From positions 25,377-89,376 of the forward strand of contig CAJUAH010000014.1 of assembly GCA_910584375.1 (NCBI GenBank): a DNA stretch of 64,000 nt, written 5' to 3'. This document shows, piece after piece, positions 25,506 through 34,118 of this stretch (the first letter of the stretch is position 1; each line of letters opens with the position of its first letter). Below the pieces are notes generated by a model that saw only the letters and a list, made by a program, of their open reading frames with translations, made no database searches and was not told the origin of the DNA. A program made the translations under genes and the position numbers. The DNA comes from an uncultured Acetatifactor sp. Lineage in GTDB: Bacteria > Bacillota > Clostridia > Lachnospirales > Lachnospiraceae.

Positions 25506-25532
25506 ATTAGGAACACTTTTCCGAAAAGTAGG
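25506..25532 (+). repeat. Cassette-end repeat, copy 4 (right end)
   Basis: Contains TTCCGAAAAGTAGG (25519-25532), the exact inverse of the left end. Its final GTAGGGAG also provides the ribosome binding site of the permease gene beyond the insertion. Confidence 0.6.
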
Positions 25533-25542
25533 GAGAATATTA

Positions 25543-27051
25543 TTGAGAAAATGGCGGAGCGGGAGGAAATACGGTAAAAAGGTGTTGGCGGCAGTATTTT
25601 GGATTGCCCTGTGGCAGTTGGCGGCTTATCTGGTGGGAAACCGGATCTTGCTGGTGGGGCCGTTGGAAACTTTGGGAGCTCTTGGGCAGCGTATTTTTGG
25701 GGGGAGTTTCTGGCGCACGGTGGGTTCTTCCCTGCTGCGGATCGGGGCGGGATTTATCGCCGGTTTGCTGCTGGGGTTGTTGTTGGCGGCAGTTGTCAGC
25801 CGAGTTGCGCTGCTGGAGGAACTGCTGGCTCCTGTAATGGCGTTGCTGAAGGCTGTCCCGGTGGCCTCCTTTGTGGTGCTGTTTCTGATCTGGTGGCGCA
25901 GCGGCGTGCTGGCTACCGCCGTCAGCTTTTGTATCGTACTTCCCAATATCTATGTGAATACGCTGGAGGGGATACGCCGGGTGGACAGGCGGCTGTTGGA
26001 GATGGCGGACGTGCTGGAGATTCCGGTGTGGAACCGTTTTTTCTACATTTACCGGCCCGCGCTGAAACCCTATCTGGACAACGCGGTGCGGATATCGGTG
26101 GGCATGAGCTGGAAGTCCGGCGTGGCGGCGGAGGTCATCGGGATCCCGGCGCTTTCTGTGGGGGAACAGCTTTACCTGTCCAAGATTTATCTGGATACGG
26201 CGGGGGTATTGGCATGGACTGCGGTGACGATCCTTGCCAGCGTGCTGTGCGAGCGGTTGGTGCTGGCCCTGTGGAACAGGTTTCAGCGCTGGGAACCCAG
26301 GTGCCGGGCAGCGGGAAGACGTGGCGGCCGGGCCGTGTCGCAATCGGTGTACACCGTGGAGGGGGCCGGCGGGCAGGCTGTTTCAAGATCGGAGTATGAG
26401 GACGGGAACCGCCCCGCCGTTCAATCCGTACCGGAACCGGGATATGAGTCGGCAAAGCGTCCTGGCGGGCAGACCGTGCTGGAGTTGGAGCATGTGAGCA
26501 AGAGCTACCGTGGCCAAACGGTACTGCGGGATGTGGCGGGGCGTTACGAGAGAGGGAGAACCTATTATTTCCGCACTCCTTCCGGCAGCGGTAAGACCAC
26601 GCTCTTTCGCCTGATCGCGGGGCTGGAGGAGCCGGATAATACAGAGCCCCGGGCGCAGATCCGTCGCTATGGCAGCAGAATGAGCATGGTCTTTCAGGAA
26701 GACCGGCTCTGTGAGGAATACAGCGCCTTAGTGAATGTGGATATGGTCACAGGGGACAGAGAGAGATCCCGGCAGTATCTGCGCGGTTTGCTGGATGAAA
26801 GGGATCTGCAAAAGCCATGCAGGGAACTCAGCGGCGGCATGAAAAGGCGGGTTGCCATAGCCAGAGCCATAGCGGCGGGCGGGGATGTGATGCTGCTGGA
26901 TGAGCCGTTCTCGGGCCTGGATGCCGAGAGCCGCCGCCGAACGGAGCAGTATATATATGAACAGGAGAAGGACAGCGCCCTGCTGGTAGCCACCCATACG
27001 GGGGAGCCGGAGGCAAGTAACCCGGATAGACATGGGCACAAACAGGCGTAA
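25543..27051 (+). CDS. SsuC-like permease fused to its SsuB-like ATPase
   Basis: One protein containing both ABC subunits normally encoded separately. The N-terminal ~245 residues are a permease of the nitrate/sulfonate type (PVMALLKAVPVASFVVLFLI; EEL-type loop near DRRLLEMADVLEIP). A ~75-residue low-complexity linker (SRSEYEDGNRPAVQSVPEPG) follows. The ATPase then shows Walker A PSGSGKTT, Q-loop VFQEDRL, signature LSGGMKRRVAIARA, Walker B VMLLDEPFSGLD and H-loop ATHTGE, and ends only ~17 residues later. TTG 25543 is chosen because TAGGGAGA sits 6 nt before it; ATG 25501 lies inside the insertion's right end. It belongs with the binding protein at 19184. Confidence 0.85.
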   Translation: MRKWRSGRKYGKKVLAAVFWIALWQLAAYLVGNRILLVGPLETLGALGQRIFGGSFWRTVGSSLLRIGAGFIAGLLLGLLLAAVVSRVALLEELLAPVMALLKAVPVASFVVLFLIWWRSGVLATAVSFCIVLPNIYVNTLEGIRRVDRRLLEMADVLEIPVWNRFFYIYRPALKPYLDNAVRISVGMSWKSGVAAEVIGIPALSVGEQLYLSKIYLDTAGVLAWTAVTILASVLCERLVLALWNRFQRWEPRCRAAGRRGGRAVSQSVYTVEGAGGQAVSRSEYEDGNRPAVQSVPEPGYESAKRPGGQTVLELEHVSKSYRGQTVLRDVAGRYERGRTYYFRTPSGSGKTTLFRLIAGLEEPDNTEPRAQIRRYGSRMSMVFQEDRLCEEYSALVNVDMVTGDRERSRQYLRGLLDERDLQKPCRELSGGMKRRVAIARAIAAGGDVMLLDEPFSGLDAESRRRTEQYIYEQEKDSALLVATHTGEPEASNPDRHGHKQA

Positions 27052-27066
27052 TAGCACAAAAAACAT

Positions 27067-27095
27067 TTGCATCATGCTGCAATCTATGCTATAAT
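27067..27095 (+). promoter_or_regulatory. Promoter of tig
   Basis: TTGCAT (27067-27072), 17-bp spacer, TATAAT (27090-27095), 78 bp before the trigger factor start. Confidence 0.65.
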
Positions 27096-27172
27096 CTTCA
27101 AATGACTGTGGTCATGTCCGTCAGAGAATGGGCATGTGAAGATACAGAGGCGATGAAGGAGGAAATGATAGA

Positions 27173-28519
27173 ATGAGTTTACAGGTTGAAAAGTTAGAGA
27201 AAAATATGGCTAAGCTGACCATAGAGGTTCCCGCCGAGGAGCTTGAGAAGGCCATCGAGTCTGTTTATCAGAAGGAGAAGGGCCGTATTAACGTTCCGGG
27301 TTTCCGCAAGGGCAAGGCGCCCCGCAAGCTGATTGAGCAGATGTACGGCAAGCAGGTATTCTATGAGGATGCCGCCAACGAGTTGATTCCCGAGGCATAT
27401 GAGAGGGAACTGAAGAACTGTGAGGAGGCTATTGTCTCCCAGCCCAGGATCAGCGTGGTGCAGATCGAGGTGGGCAAGCCCTTTATTTTCACAGCCGAAG
27501 TAGCGTTAAAGCCAGAGGTGACGCTGGGCAAGTACAAGGGCGTGAAGGTGGATGCCGCCGATCTGGAGGTGACAGAGGAAGAGATCGATGCGGATATAAA
27601 TAAGGAGCGTGAGAACAGCGCGAGAACCATCTCTGTAGAGGACAGACCTGTCAAAGACGGCGATATGACGGTCATCGACTTTGAGGGATTTGTGGACGGT
27701 GTGGCCTTTGAGGGTGGAAAGGGTACGGACTACCCTCTGACTATCGGCTCCGGCGCGTTCATTCCCGGTTTTGAGGAGGAACTGATCGGCGCTGAGATCG
27801 GCAAGGAGACAGATGTAAACGTCACCTTCCCGGAGGATTATCAGGCCGAGGAGCTGGCAGGCAAGGCGGCGGTTTTCAAATGTACGGTGAAGGAGATCAA
27901 GGAGAAGGAGCTGCCCGCGCTGGACGACGAGTTCGCAGCGGAGGTTTCCGAATTCGAGACCTTGGCTGAGTATAGAGAGGATACTAAAAAGAAGATAGCG
28001 GAGCGCAAGGCGGAGGCCGCCAGGAGCGCCAAAGAAGAGGCGGTTATCAATGCCATCATAGAGGACGCCCAGATGGAGATACCCGACGCCATGCTGGAGA
28101 CCCAGCAGAGACAGATGGTGGAGGATTTCGCTCAGAGACTGCAGATGCAGGGACTTTCCATGGAACAGTACATGCAGTTTACCGGCGCGGATCCGCAGAT
28201 GCTGCTGGAGCAGATCAAACCTCAGGCCCTGAGACGTATTCAGTCCCGCCTGGTGCTGGAGGCCGTGGCTGCAGCCGAGAAGATGGAGGCCACCGAGGAG
28301 GAATTTGAGGCCGAGGTGGCCAAGATGGCAGAGGGCTACAAGATGGAGGCCGACAAGGTGAAAGAGATTCTGGGTGAAGGCGGCAGGAAACAGGTGATGG
28401 AAGACATCTGCGTGAACAAGGCCGCGGAGTTTGTGGTAGAGAACGCCAAGGAGACCAAGGCCGCCAAAAAATCCGCCAAAGCCAAGGAAAGCAAGGATGC
28501 GGCGGACGACGCGGAGTAA
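27173..28519 (+). CDS. tig: Trigger factor
   Basis: Ribosome-bound chaperone and peptidyl-prolyl isomerase, 448 residues. The ribosome-docking signature is read as NVPGFRKGKAPRK (about residues 40-52). The FKBP domain is at ~150-240 (GDMTVIDFEGFVDG; FIPGFEEELIGAEIG), followed by the long helical arms; the acidic/lysine-rich tail (KAAKKSAKAKESKDAADDAE) is typical. AAGGAGG precedes the ATG. It heads the conserved tig-clpP-clpX order. Confidence 0.97.
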   Translation: MSLQVEKLEKNMAKLTIEVPAEELEKAIESVYQKEKGRINVPGFRKGKAPRKLIEQMYGKQVFYEDAANELIPEAYERELKNCEEAIVSQPRISVVQIEVGKPFIFTAEVALKPEVTLGKYKGVKVDAADLEVTEEEIDADINKERENSARTISVEDRPVKDGDMTVIDFEGFVDGVAFEGGKGTDYPLTIGSGAFIPGFEEELIGAEIGKETDVNVTFPEDYQAEELAGKAAVFKCTVKEIKEKELPALDDEFAAEVSEFETLAEYREDTKKKIAERKAEAARSAKEEAVINAIIEDAQMEIPDAMLETQQRQMVEDFAQRLQMQGLSMEQYMQFTGADPQMLLEQIKPQALRRIQSRLVLEAVAAAEKMEATEEEFEAEVAKMAEGYKMEADKVKEILGEGGRKQVMEDICVNKAAEFVVENAKETKAAKKSAKAKESKDAADDAE

Positions 28520-28553
28520 TCTCAAAGCGAAAGAGGATAGATAAAATCAACAG

Positions 28554-28592
28554 ACAGAGGATTGATTAATTTTTTATGAAATCCTCTGTTTT
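28554..28592 (+). terminator. Terminator after tig
   Basis: ACAGAGGATT (28554-28563) pairs perfectly with AATCCTCTGT (28580-28589), followed by TTT. Confidence 0.7.
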
Positions 28593-28596
28593 GTGA

Positions 28597-28625
28597 TTGT
28601 AAAAAAATAACATGTAATGTATAAT
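28597..28625 (+). promoter_or_regulatory. Promoter of clpP-clpX
   Basis: TTGTAA (28597-28602), 17-bp spacer, TATAAT (28620-28625). No CtsR-type heptad repeat was recognised near it. Confidence 0.6.
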
Positions 28626-28730
28626 AAGTAAAGTGTTTTGTTATCAAAGTTCCGTAAATAATATGTGCGCAATAGCGTGCGGGAGATATTGCAATACATT
28701 GGGCCGTCAGGCCCGGGATTGGAGGAAATT

Positions 28731-29339
28731 ATGAGTTTAGTGCCTTATGTCATCGAGCAGACCAGCAAGGGCGAAAGATCTTACGATATTTATTCCAGAC
28801 TGCTGAAGGACAGGATCATTTTTCTGGGGGAGGAAGTCAATGAGGTGACGGCCAGTCTGGTTGTGGCGCAGCTGTTATTTTTAGAGTCCGAGGATCCGGA
28901 GAAAGATATCCATCTGTATATTAACAGCCCCGGCGGCAGTGTGACGGCAGGAATGGCGATCTATGATACCATGCGTTATATCAAATGCGACGTGGCCACG
29001 GTATGTATCGGTATGGCGGCCAGTATGGGCGCGTTTTTGCTGGCAGGCGGCGCCAAGGGTAAGAGATATGCTCTTCCCAATGCAGAGATCATGATTCATC
29101 AGCCTCTGGGCGGAACCCAGGGCCAGGCCACGGAGATCGAGATAGCCGCAAAGCATATTTTAAAGACCAAGGAAAAATTGAACCGGATGCTGGCGGAGAA
29201 CACCGGCAGGGATTATGAGACCGTATGCGCCGATACCGAGCGCGACAACTGGAAGAGTGCCGAGGAGGCTTTGGAGTACGGCCTGATCGACCAGATTCTG
29301 AGCTCCCATGCTATGATTGAGCCGGAGGATAAGAAGTAA
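28731..29339 (+). CDS. clpP: ATP-dependent Clp protease proteolytic subunit (principal copy)
   Basis: 202-residue ClpP with catalytic Ser98 (GMAASMGAF), His123 (IMIHQP) and Asp172 (TERDNWKS). The start is set at ATG 28731 because GGAGGAAATT lies just before it and the protein then begins [10 protein letters not shown], like the paralogue at 5158 and other ClpPs; the longer frame from 28665 adds 22 unrelated residues. It sits 30 nt before clpX, its ATPase partner, so this is the housekeeping copy. With ClpX it degrades tagged and misfolded proteins in the cytoplasm. Confidence 0.97.
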   Translation: MSLVPYVIEQTSKGERSYDIYSRLLKDRIIFLGEEVNEVTASLVVAQLLFLESEDPEKDIHLYINSPGGSVTAGMAIYDTMRYIKCDVATVCIGMAASMGAFLLAGGAKGKRYALPNAEIMIHQPLGGTQGQATEIEIAAKHILKTKEKLNRMLAENTGRDYETVCADTERDNWKSAEEALEYGLIDQILSSHAMIEPEDKK

Positions 29340-29369
29340 ACCGCGTAATATGCAGGAAAGAGGAATGTG

Positions 29370-30635
29370 ATGGCAGGTAAAAATTTTGACGGAGATATTA
29401 GATGCTCGTTCTGCAATAAGTCCCAGAGCCAGGTGAAAAAGCTGATCGCCGGGCCGTCAGGGGTTTATATCTGCGACGAGTGCGTTGAGATCTGTGAGGA
29501 TATTCTGGAGGAGGAGCTGGAGGAAGAGGAAGAATCAGCCCTGCAGGAACAGGATATCAAGCTCCTGAAACCCAAGGAGATCAAAAAGTTTCTGGACGAT
29601 TATGTGATCGGCCAGGAGCAGGCTAAAAAAGTATTGTCTGTGGCGGTGTACAATCACTACAAGAGAGTGACCGCCCCCAGAGATTTAAATGACGTGGAAC
29701 TGCAGAAGAGCAATATCATTATGATCGGTCCCACCGGTTCGGGTAAGACCTATCTGGCTCAGACCCTGGCCAAGATCATCAATGTGCCTTTTGCGATTGC
29801 CGACGCCACCACTCTGACAGAAGCCGGCTATGTGGGCGAAGATGTGGAGAACATCCTGCTCAAGCTGATACAGGCGGCGGACTATGACGTGGACAGGGCG
29901 CAGTATGGCATTATCTATATTGACGAGATAGACAAGATCACCAAGAAGGGGGAGAATGTGTCCATCACCCGGGATGTATCCGGCGAGGGAGTACAGCAGG
30001 CCCTGCTCAAGATCGTGGAGGGAACCGTAGCCAGCGTCCCCCCCCAGGGCGGCAGAAAGCATCCCCATCAGGATCTGATCCAGATAGACACCACCAATAT
30101 TCTGTTCATCTGCGGCGGCGCGTTTGACGGGCTGGAAAAGATCGTGGAGTCCAGACTGGATCGCAAATCCATCGGTTTTAACACGGTGGTGTCCCAGAAA
30201 TCCGCCAAGGAGATCGGCGAACTGTTGCAGGAGGTGACTCCGCAGGATCTGGTCAAATTCGGACTGATTCCGGAGTTTGTGGGCCGCGTTCCCATCAATG
30301 TATCCCTGAAGGGACTGGACAGAGAGGCGCTGGTAAAGATTCTGAAAGAGCCCAAGAGCGCTCTGATTAAGCAGTATCAGAAACTGTTTGAGTTTGACGA
30401 GGTGGATCTGGAGTTTGACGAGGATGCCATCGAGGCCATTGCCGACAAGGCATTTGAGAGAAAGACCGGCGCCAGAGGTCTGCGCTCCATTATGGAGAGC
30501 GTGATGATGGATCTGATGTATCAGATTCCGTCCGACGAGACCATCGGCAAATGTGTGATCACAAAGGACTCGGTAGAGGGAGTCAGCGAGCCCCTGGTGT
30601 TTATGCGGGATATGCCGGTAAAAAAAGCCCAATAA
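29370..30635 (+). CDS. clpX: Clp protease ATP-binding subunit ClpX
   Basis: Hexameric AAA+ unfoldase that feeds substrates to ClpP. The N-terminal zinc domain has four Cys (RCSFCNKSQ ... [10 protein letters not shown]); Walker A is GPTGSGKT, Walker [11 protein letters not shown], and the substrate-gripping GYVGEDVE and ClpP-docking IGF-type loop (KSIGFN) are present. 422 residues is normal. ATG 29370 is preferred over GTG 29367, with AGGAAAGAGGA upstream. In many Clostridia lon follows clpX; here the next gene is ysxC. Confidence 0.97.
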   Translation: MAGKNFDGDIRCSFCNKSQSQVKKLIAGPSGVYICDECVEICEDILEEELEEEEESALQEQDIKLLKPKEIKKFLDDYVIGQEQAKKVLSVAVYNHYKRVTAPRDLNDVELQKSNIIMIGPTGSGKTYLAQTLAKIINVPFAIADATTLTEAGYVGEDVENILLKLIQAADYDVDRAQYGIIYIDEIDKITKKGENVSITRDVSGEGVQQALLKIVEGTVASVPPQGGRKHPHQDLIQIDTTNILFICGGAFDGLEKIVESRLDRKSIGFNTVVSQKSAKEIGELLQEVTPQDLVKFGLIPEFVGRVPINVSLKGLDREALVKILKEPKSALIKQYQKLFEFDEVDLEFDEDAIEAIADKAFERKTGARGLRSIMESVMMDLMYQIPSDETIGKCVITKDSVEGVSEPLVFMRDMPVKKAQ

Positions 30636-30665
30636 GAGAATACCAATGAGAGAATTGGGACAATC

Positions 30666-30697
30666 TGACGCCGCCTGTGACAAGTGCGGCGTCATTT
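30666..30697 (+). terminator. Hairpin after clpX
   Basis: TGACGCCGC (30666-30674) pairs perfectly with GCGGCGTCA (30686-30694); only TTT follows, so strength is uncertain. Confidence 0.5.
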
Positions 30698-30807
30698 GAC
30701 TATATCGCCGACGCATGGACTAACGCCGCGGCAAGAGCATAGCAGGGTTATGCAGGAAACAGTTAAGTTTGTTGGAACGCGCGCAGAAATGCGCAAGAGG
30801 TATATTC

Positions 30808-31401
30808 ATGATCATAAAAAACGTAGCGCTGGAGACGGTATGCGGTATCACCAGCAAGCTGCCGGAAAACGGCAGACCCGAAGTGGCTTTTGCGGGTAAG
30901 AGCAATGTGGGCAAGTCATCCCTGATCAATGCGCTGATGAACAGGAAGAGCCTGGCCCGCACCAGCTCTCAGCCCGGAAAGACGCAGACCATCAATTTTT
31001 ACAATATCAATGACAGCATCTATTTTGTGGATCTGCCGGGCTATGGCTACGCCAGGACCAGCGAGCATGTAAAAGAGCAGTGGGGTAAAATGGTGGAGAA
31101 CTATCTGCATCGGTCCCGGCAGCTGAAGGCGGTGTTTCTGCTGATCGATATTCGCCACAAGCCGTCGGAAAATGACCGTATTATGTACGACTGGATCAAA
31201 AACCACGGGTACCAGCCCATCATCATCGCTACCAAACTGGATAAGATAAACCGCAGCCAGGTTCAAAAACAGGTTAAACTCTTAAAGGAAACGCTGAAAG
31301 CGGAACAGAATGTCCGCATCGTTCCCTTTTCGGCCACTACGAAACAGGGCAGGGAGGAAATTTATGAAATCATCGAGGAAATACTTCAAAGCGCTGACTA
31401 A
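30808..31401 (+). CDS. ysxC: Ribosome-biogenesis GTPase YsxC/EngB
   Basis: Essential small GTPase (197 aa) needed for assembly of the 50S subunit. G motifs: G1 AGKSNVGKSS, G2 around SQPGKTQTINFY, G3 DLPGYG, G4 ATKLDKI, G5 PFSATTKQG. ATG 30808 has AAGAGG 7 nt upstream and gives the family N-terminus (MIIKNVALETVCG). It sits downstream of clpX as in other Firmicutes. Its last 38 nt overlap the start of the AI-2E transporter gene. Confidence 0.95.
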   Translation: MIIKNVALETVCGITSKLPENGRPEVAFAGKSNVGKSSLINALMNRKSLARTSSQPGKTQTINFYNINDSIYFVDLPGYGYARTSEHVKEQWGKMVENYLHRSRQLKAVFLLIDIRHKPSENDRIMYDWIKNHGYQPIIIATKLDKINRSQVQKQVKLLKETLKAEQNVRIVPFSATTKQGREEIYEIIEEILQSAD

Positions 31402-32533
31402 TCTGGGGGTGGCAGTGGCGATACTGCTGGTGGTCATATTGTTGCTGCCCCGGTTGCTGGTGTTGTTCATGCCCTTTGTGCTGGCGGGGATCATCTCCAT
31501 GATCGCCAGTCCGCTGGTGCGCTTTTTTGAGGAAAAGATTAAGCTGAAGCGGAAATGGGCCAGCGCCTTTGTGATCATAGTGGTCATAGCTCTGGTGGTG
31601 CTGGTGCTGTATCTGGTGGGAGCCAAGCTCATAGAGGAAGGGATAGGACTGTTGGGGGCGCTGCCGGAAATGTGGGACTCCATGAAAGCGGATCTGGCCA
31701 GTGTGGGCGAAAGCCTCAATGGGATATTTGAAAAGCTGCCCCAGGACACCCAGCAAACCATCGCCAATCTGGGAGATCAGGTGGGACAGTTTATGGCAGG
31801 GCTTTTTGAGCGCATCGGAACGCCCACCATTACGGCGGCGGGCAATTTTGCCAAGCAGCTGCCCTCGGTGCTGATCGGCATCATCATGTGTCTGCTGGCG
31901 TCCTATTTCTTTGTGGCGGATCGTTATCAGATCGGCAACTGGATCAGAAAGCATACGCCCGCGTCCATTATGGCCCGGTATGATATGGTGCGCAGGAGCA
32001 TTCTGAAATCGGTGGGCGGATACTTTAAGGCCCAGCTCAAGATAGAGGTATGGATGTATCTGCTGCTGGTGGTGGGTTTGACGATACTTCGGGTAGACTA
32101 TGCGCTGCTTATCGCGGTGGGCATCGCCTTTTTGGATCTTCTGCCTTTTTTTGGAACCGGCACGGTCATGGTTCCCTGGGCGATTATCAAGATCTTCGGC
32201 GGAGATTACAAGATGGCTATAGGGCTGCTCGTCATATGGGGCGGCGGCCAGCTGGCCCGGCAGATCATCCAGCCCAAGATCGTGGGGGACTCCATCGGCA
32301 TGGCGCCGATTCCCACTCTCTTCCTGTTGTATGTGGGGTATAAGCTGGGCAGCGTTGTGGGAATGATTATCGCCGTACCTCTGGGGATGCTGGTGTCAAC
32401 CATGTATCAGGAGGGAGTGTTCGATACCACCAAAAACAGTATAGCCATTCTGGTATCCGGCTTGAATCATTTCCGCAGGCTCCAGCCGGAGGATCTGGAA
32501 GTGGTGGAGGAGATGAAGGATAAAAAAAACTGA
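31364..32533 (+). CDS. AI-2E family (YtvI/PerM-like) membrane transporter
   Basis: 389-residue membrane protein with about eight TM segments: an N-terminal hairpin (VAVAILLVVILLLPRLLVLFM), a soluble helical middle (residues ~90-150), then paired TMs with the family's YFKAQLKIEVWMYLLLVVGL, FLDLLPFFGTGTVMVPWAI and GQLARQIIQPKIVGDSIG segments. Members export or exchange small solutes; the autoinducer-2 assignment rests on one E. coli member. ATG 31364 has GGGAGGAAA upstream, within the end of ysxC, so translation is coupled. Confidence 0.9.
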   Translation: MKSSRKYFKALTNLGVAVAILLVVILLLPRLLVLFMPFVLAGIISMIASPLVRFFEEKIKLKRKWASAFVIIVVIALVVLVLYLVGAKLIEEGIGLLGALPEMWDSMKADLASVGESLNGIFEKLPQDTQQTIANLGDQVGQFMAGLFERIGTPTITAAGNFAKQLPSVLIGIIMCLLASYFFVADRYQIGNWIRKHTPASIMARYDMVRRSILKSVGGYFKAQLKIEVWMYLLLVVGLTILRVDYALLIAVGIAFLDLLPFFGTGTVMVPWAIIKIFGGDYKMAIGLLVIWGGGQLARQIIQPKIVGDSIGMAPIPTLFLLYVGYKLGSVVGMIIAVPLGMLVSTMYQEGVFDTTKNSIAILVSGLNHFRRLQPEDLEVVEEMKDKKN

Positions 32534-32560
32534 AAAAAACCGCAATTATCATGAAACATT

Positions 32561-32604
32561 TTGGCCCGTAAAGCTGTCTTATAGTTAGCGGGTCAAATTT
32601 TTTT
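32561..32604 (+). terminator. Rho-independent terminator
   Basis: TTGGCCCG (32561-32568) pairs with CGGGTCAA (32589-32596), one G-U pair, followed by a run of seven T. Confidence 0.75.
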
Positions 32605-32687
32605 GTAAAAAAACAGAGAAACTTGCAGTATAATGAACAGTAGGTGGATTTTATAAATAGAGCAGATTGCTGGAGACGGATACAAAC

Positions 32688-33233
32688 ATGATACAGGACA
32701 CGGCTAGAATGCAGGAGAAACTACAAGAGAAGATCGACGGCTACAGCGATATGCTTTTCAAGATTGCGTATGTCAGGACGGGAAACAGGGCTGATGCCGA
32801 GGACATCGTGCAGGAGACTTTTTACCAGTATCTCAGGACTTCAAAGGTATTTGACAGCGAGGAATATGAGAGGGCATGGCTGATCAGAGTCACCATAAAC
32901 GGATGCCGCAAGATGTGGCGCAGCGGCTTTTACCGTCGCCGCAGTGATGTTCCGGCTCCGGAGTCAGGGACTGCCATAGATTTTGGGGAGGCCGAAGAGC
33001 AGGGACCTGAGGAACATTTTTTGGACAAGGAGAGGGCTCGGACAGTGCTGGAAGCGGTTCGGGAACTCCCTGCCGCGTACCGGGATGTGATCCATCTGTT
33101 TTACTATGAGGAATTGTCGGTGAAAGAGATCGCGGAGATACTGGAACGAAAAGTATCCACGGTGACCTCGCAGCTGACCAGAGGCAGAGAGCTCCTGAAA
33201 AAGAGTCTGAAGGAGGAATATGACCTTGCGTAG
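32688..33233 (+). CDS. ECF-type sigma-70 factor
   Basis: 181-residue sigma factor with regions 2 and 4 only: MLFKIAYVRTGNRADAEDIVQETF (region 2.1-2.2) and AYRDVIHLFYYEELSVKEIAEILERKVSTVTSQLTRGRELL (region 4 HTH). ATG 32688 follows GGAGA at ~11 nt; TTG 32667 is possible. It overlaps by 14 nt a downstream gene for a membrane protein with the layout of an anti-sigma factor. The pair would respond to an envelope signal; the target promoters are unknown. Confidence 0.92.
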   Translation: MIQDTARMQEKLQEKIDGYSDMLFKIAYVRTGNRADAEDIVQETFYQYLRTSKVFDSEEYERAWLIRVTINGCRKMWRSGFYRRRSDVPAPESGTAIDFGEAEEQGPEEHFLDKERARTVLEAVRELPAAYRDVIHLFYYEELSVKEIAEILERKVSTVTSQLTRGRELLKKSLKEEYDLA

Positions 33234-34044
33234 TTTCAGAGAAGAATATCAAAAAGAAATAGATCGGGTCGGGACTTTTCATCTGGATGTGAAACAGGTG
33301 TCCGATGAGATTCATCATCACAAGATGCGGAATGTCCGCAGAAGGCGGATGATGGTTTCAGTGGCCTCTGCCGCGGCGATTTTTCTGTTGGTGGGAGGCA
33401 TGGCTACGGCTATGAATTACGGCGGCGGTTTCATCCAGGTTCGTCACAACGGATTTTCCATTACCAATCGGCCCGCGGGAGATGAGGACAGCGCGGAGGG
33501 TGGCGTGGACGCCGGGCAGATTCCGGCGCCGGTCAAGGAACGCGCCAGACAGGAGACGGAGGAGATAGACGAGCCGGAAACACCGTGTATTATTGCATAT
33601 AGTATGGAACCTGCGGAGTATGACTCGTTGGTTTCTTTTCAGGAGCAGACCGATATAACCGTACCCATGCCGGATATGCGGCTGTTAGGCGGAGACGCGG
33701 CGCAGCAGTATATTCATACGCTGGGAGATCAGGTGTATATCCGGATTCAGGATACGCAGGAACGCAGTTTCAGTATCATACAGGTGGATCATCGGGGCGA
33801 TCAGGCCTATGCGTCCTCCAGCGCCTATTCAGGAGAGGCAGCCAATGAGCGCAATTATACCACCGCGCAGGGGTATACCTACAAGGTGATCGACATTATG
33901 GATGGGGACGAGATCAGCAGCATAGAGTGCGCCATATCTCTGTATGGCAGGGACTTGCTGGTAGGATTTCGCGGGTATACCCAGGAGGAGGCCTATGAGG
34001 TGCTGCAGGCGATGGACCTGGGGGTATATACCGTTGATGAGTAA
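33220..34044 (+). CDS. Membrane anti-sigma-factor-like protein
   Basis: 274 residues: cytoplasmic N-terminus (~1-42, ending in basic HKMRNVRRRR), one TM (about 43-64, MMVSVASAAAIFLLVGGMAT), an acidic low-complexity stretch, then an extracellular domain of about 150 residues (IIAYSMEPAEYDSLVSFQ ... TAQGYTYKVIDIMDGD) resembling the DUF4367 type found on anti-sigma and spore-envelope proteins. No zinc anti-sigma motif is present. Its start lies inside the sigma gene, the usual arrangement of an ECF pair. It probably holds the sigma factor at the membrane. Confidence 0.75.
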   Translation: MTLRSFREEYQKEIDRVGTFHLDVKQVSDEIHHHKMRNVRRRRMMVSVASAAAIFLLVGGMATAMNYGGGFIQVRHNGFSITNRPAGDEDSAEGGVDAGQIPAPVKERARQETEEIDEPETPCIIAYSMEPAEYDSLVSFQEQTDITVPMPDMRLLGGDAAQQYIHTLGDQVYIRIQDTQERSFSIIQVDHRGDQAYASSSAYSGEAANERNYTTAQGYTYKVIDIMDGDEISSIECAISLYGRDLLVGFRGYTQEEAYEVLQAMDLGVYTVDE

Positions 34045-34118
34045 CAGAGGCTTGAGGAGGCATTAACGCGGGCAGTCCCGCGATATGCATAGAAATGCAA
34101 GGAAGGATCGTGAGACTT

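Larger units (their letters stand above)
20241..25532. mobile_element. 5.3-kb cargo-only insertion splitting an ABC operon
   Basis: The left end, CCTACTTTTCGGAA at 20241-20254, is the exact reverse complement of 25519-25532 at the right end. Similarity continues inward (GT..CTAAT on both sides). Outside are the binding protein (left) and the matching permease-ATPase gene (right), which normally adjoin. Inside are seven cargo genes and no transposase or recombinase. No clear target duplication is seen. Composition differs from the GC-rich flanks, most strongly at the two ends. Two further related repeat copies lie inside, so the block may be several cassettes rather than one transposon. Confidence 0.6.

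Noticed and set aside
20241..25532. Integron cassette array
   Set aside because: No integrase is present and the end repeats lack the GTTRRRY/RYYYAAC boxes of attC sites.
25408..25542. Upstream extension of the permease-ATPase frame (MKKTVQWKTYWKIS...)
   Set aside because: It overlaps the 115-aa ORF and the insertion's end repeat in another frame and has no transporter-like sequence.
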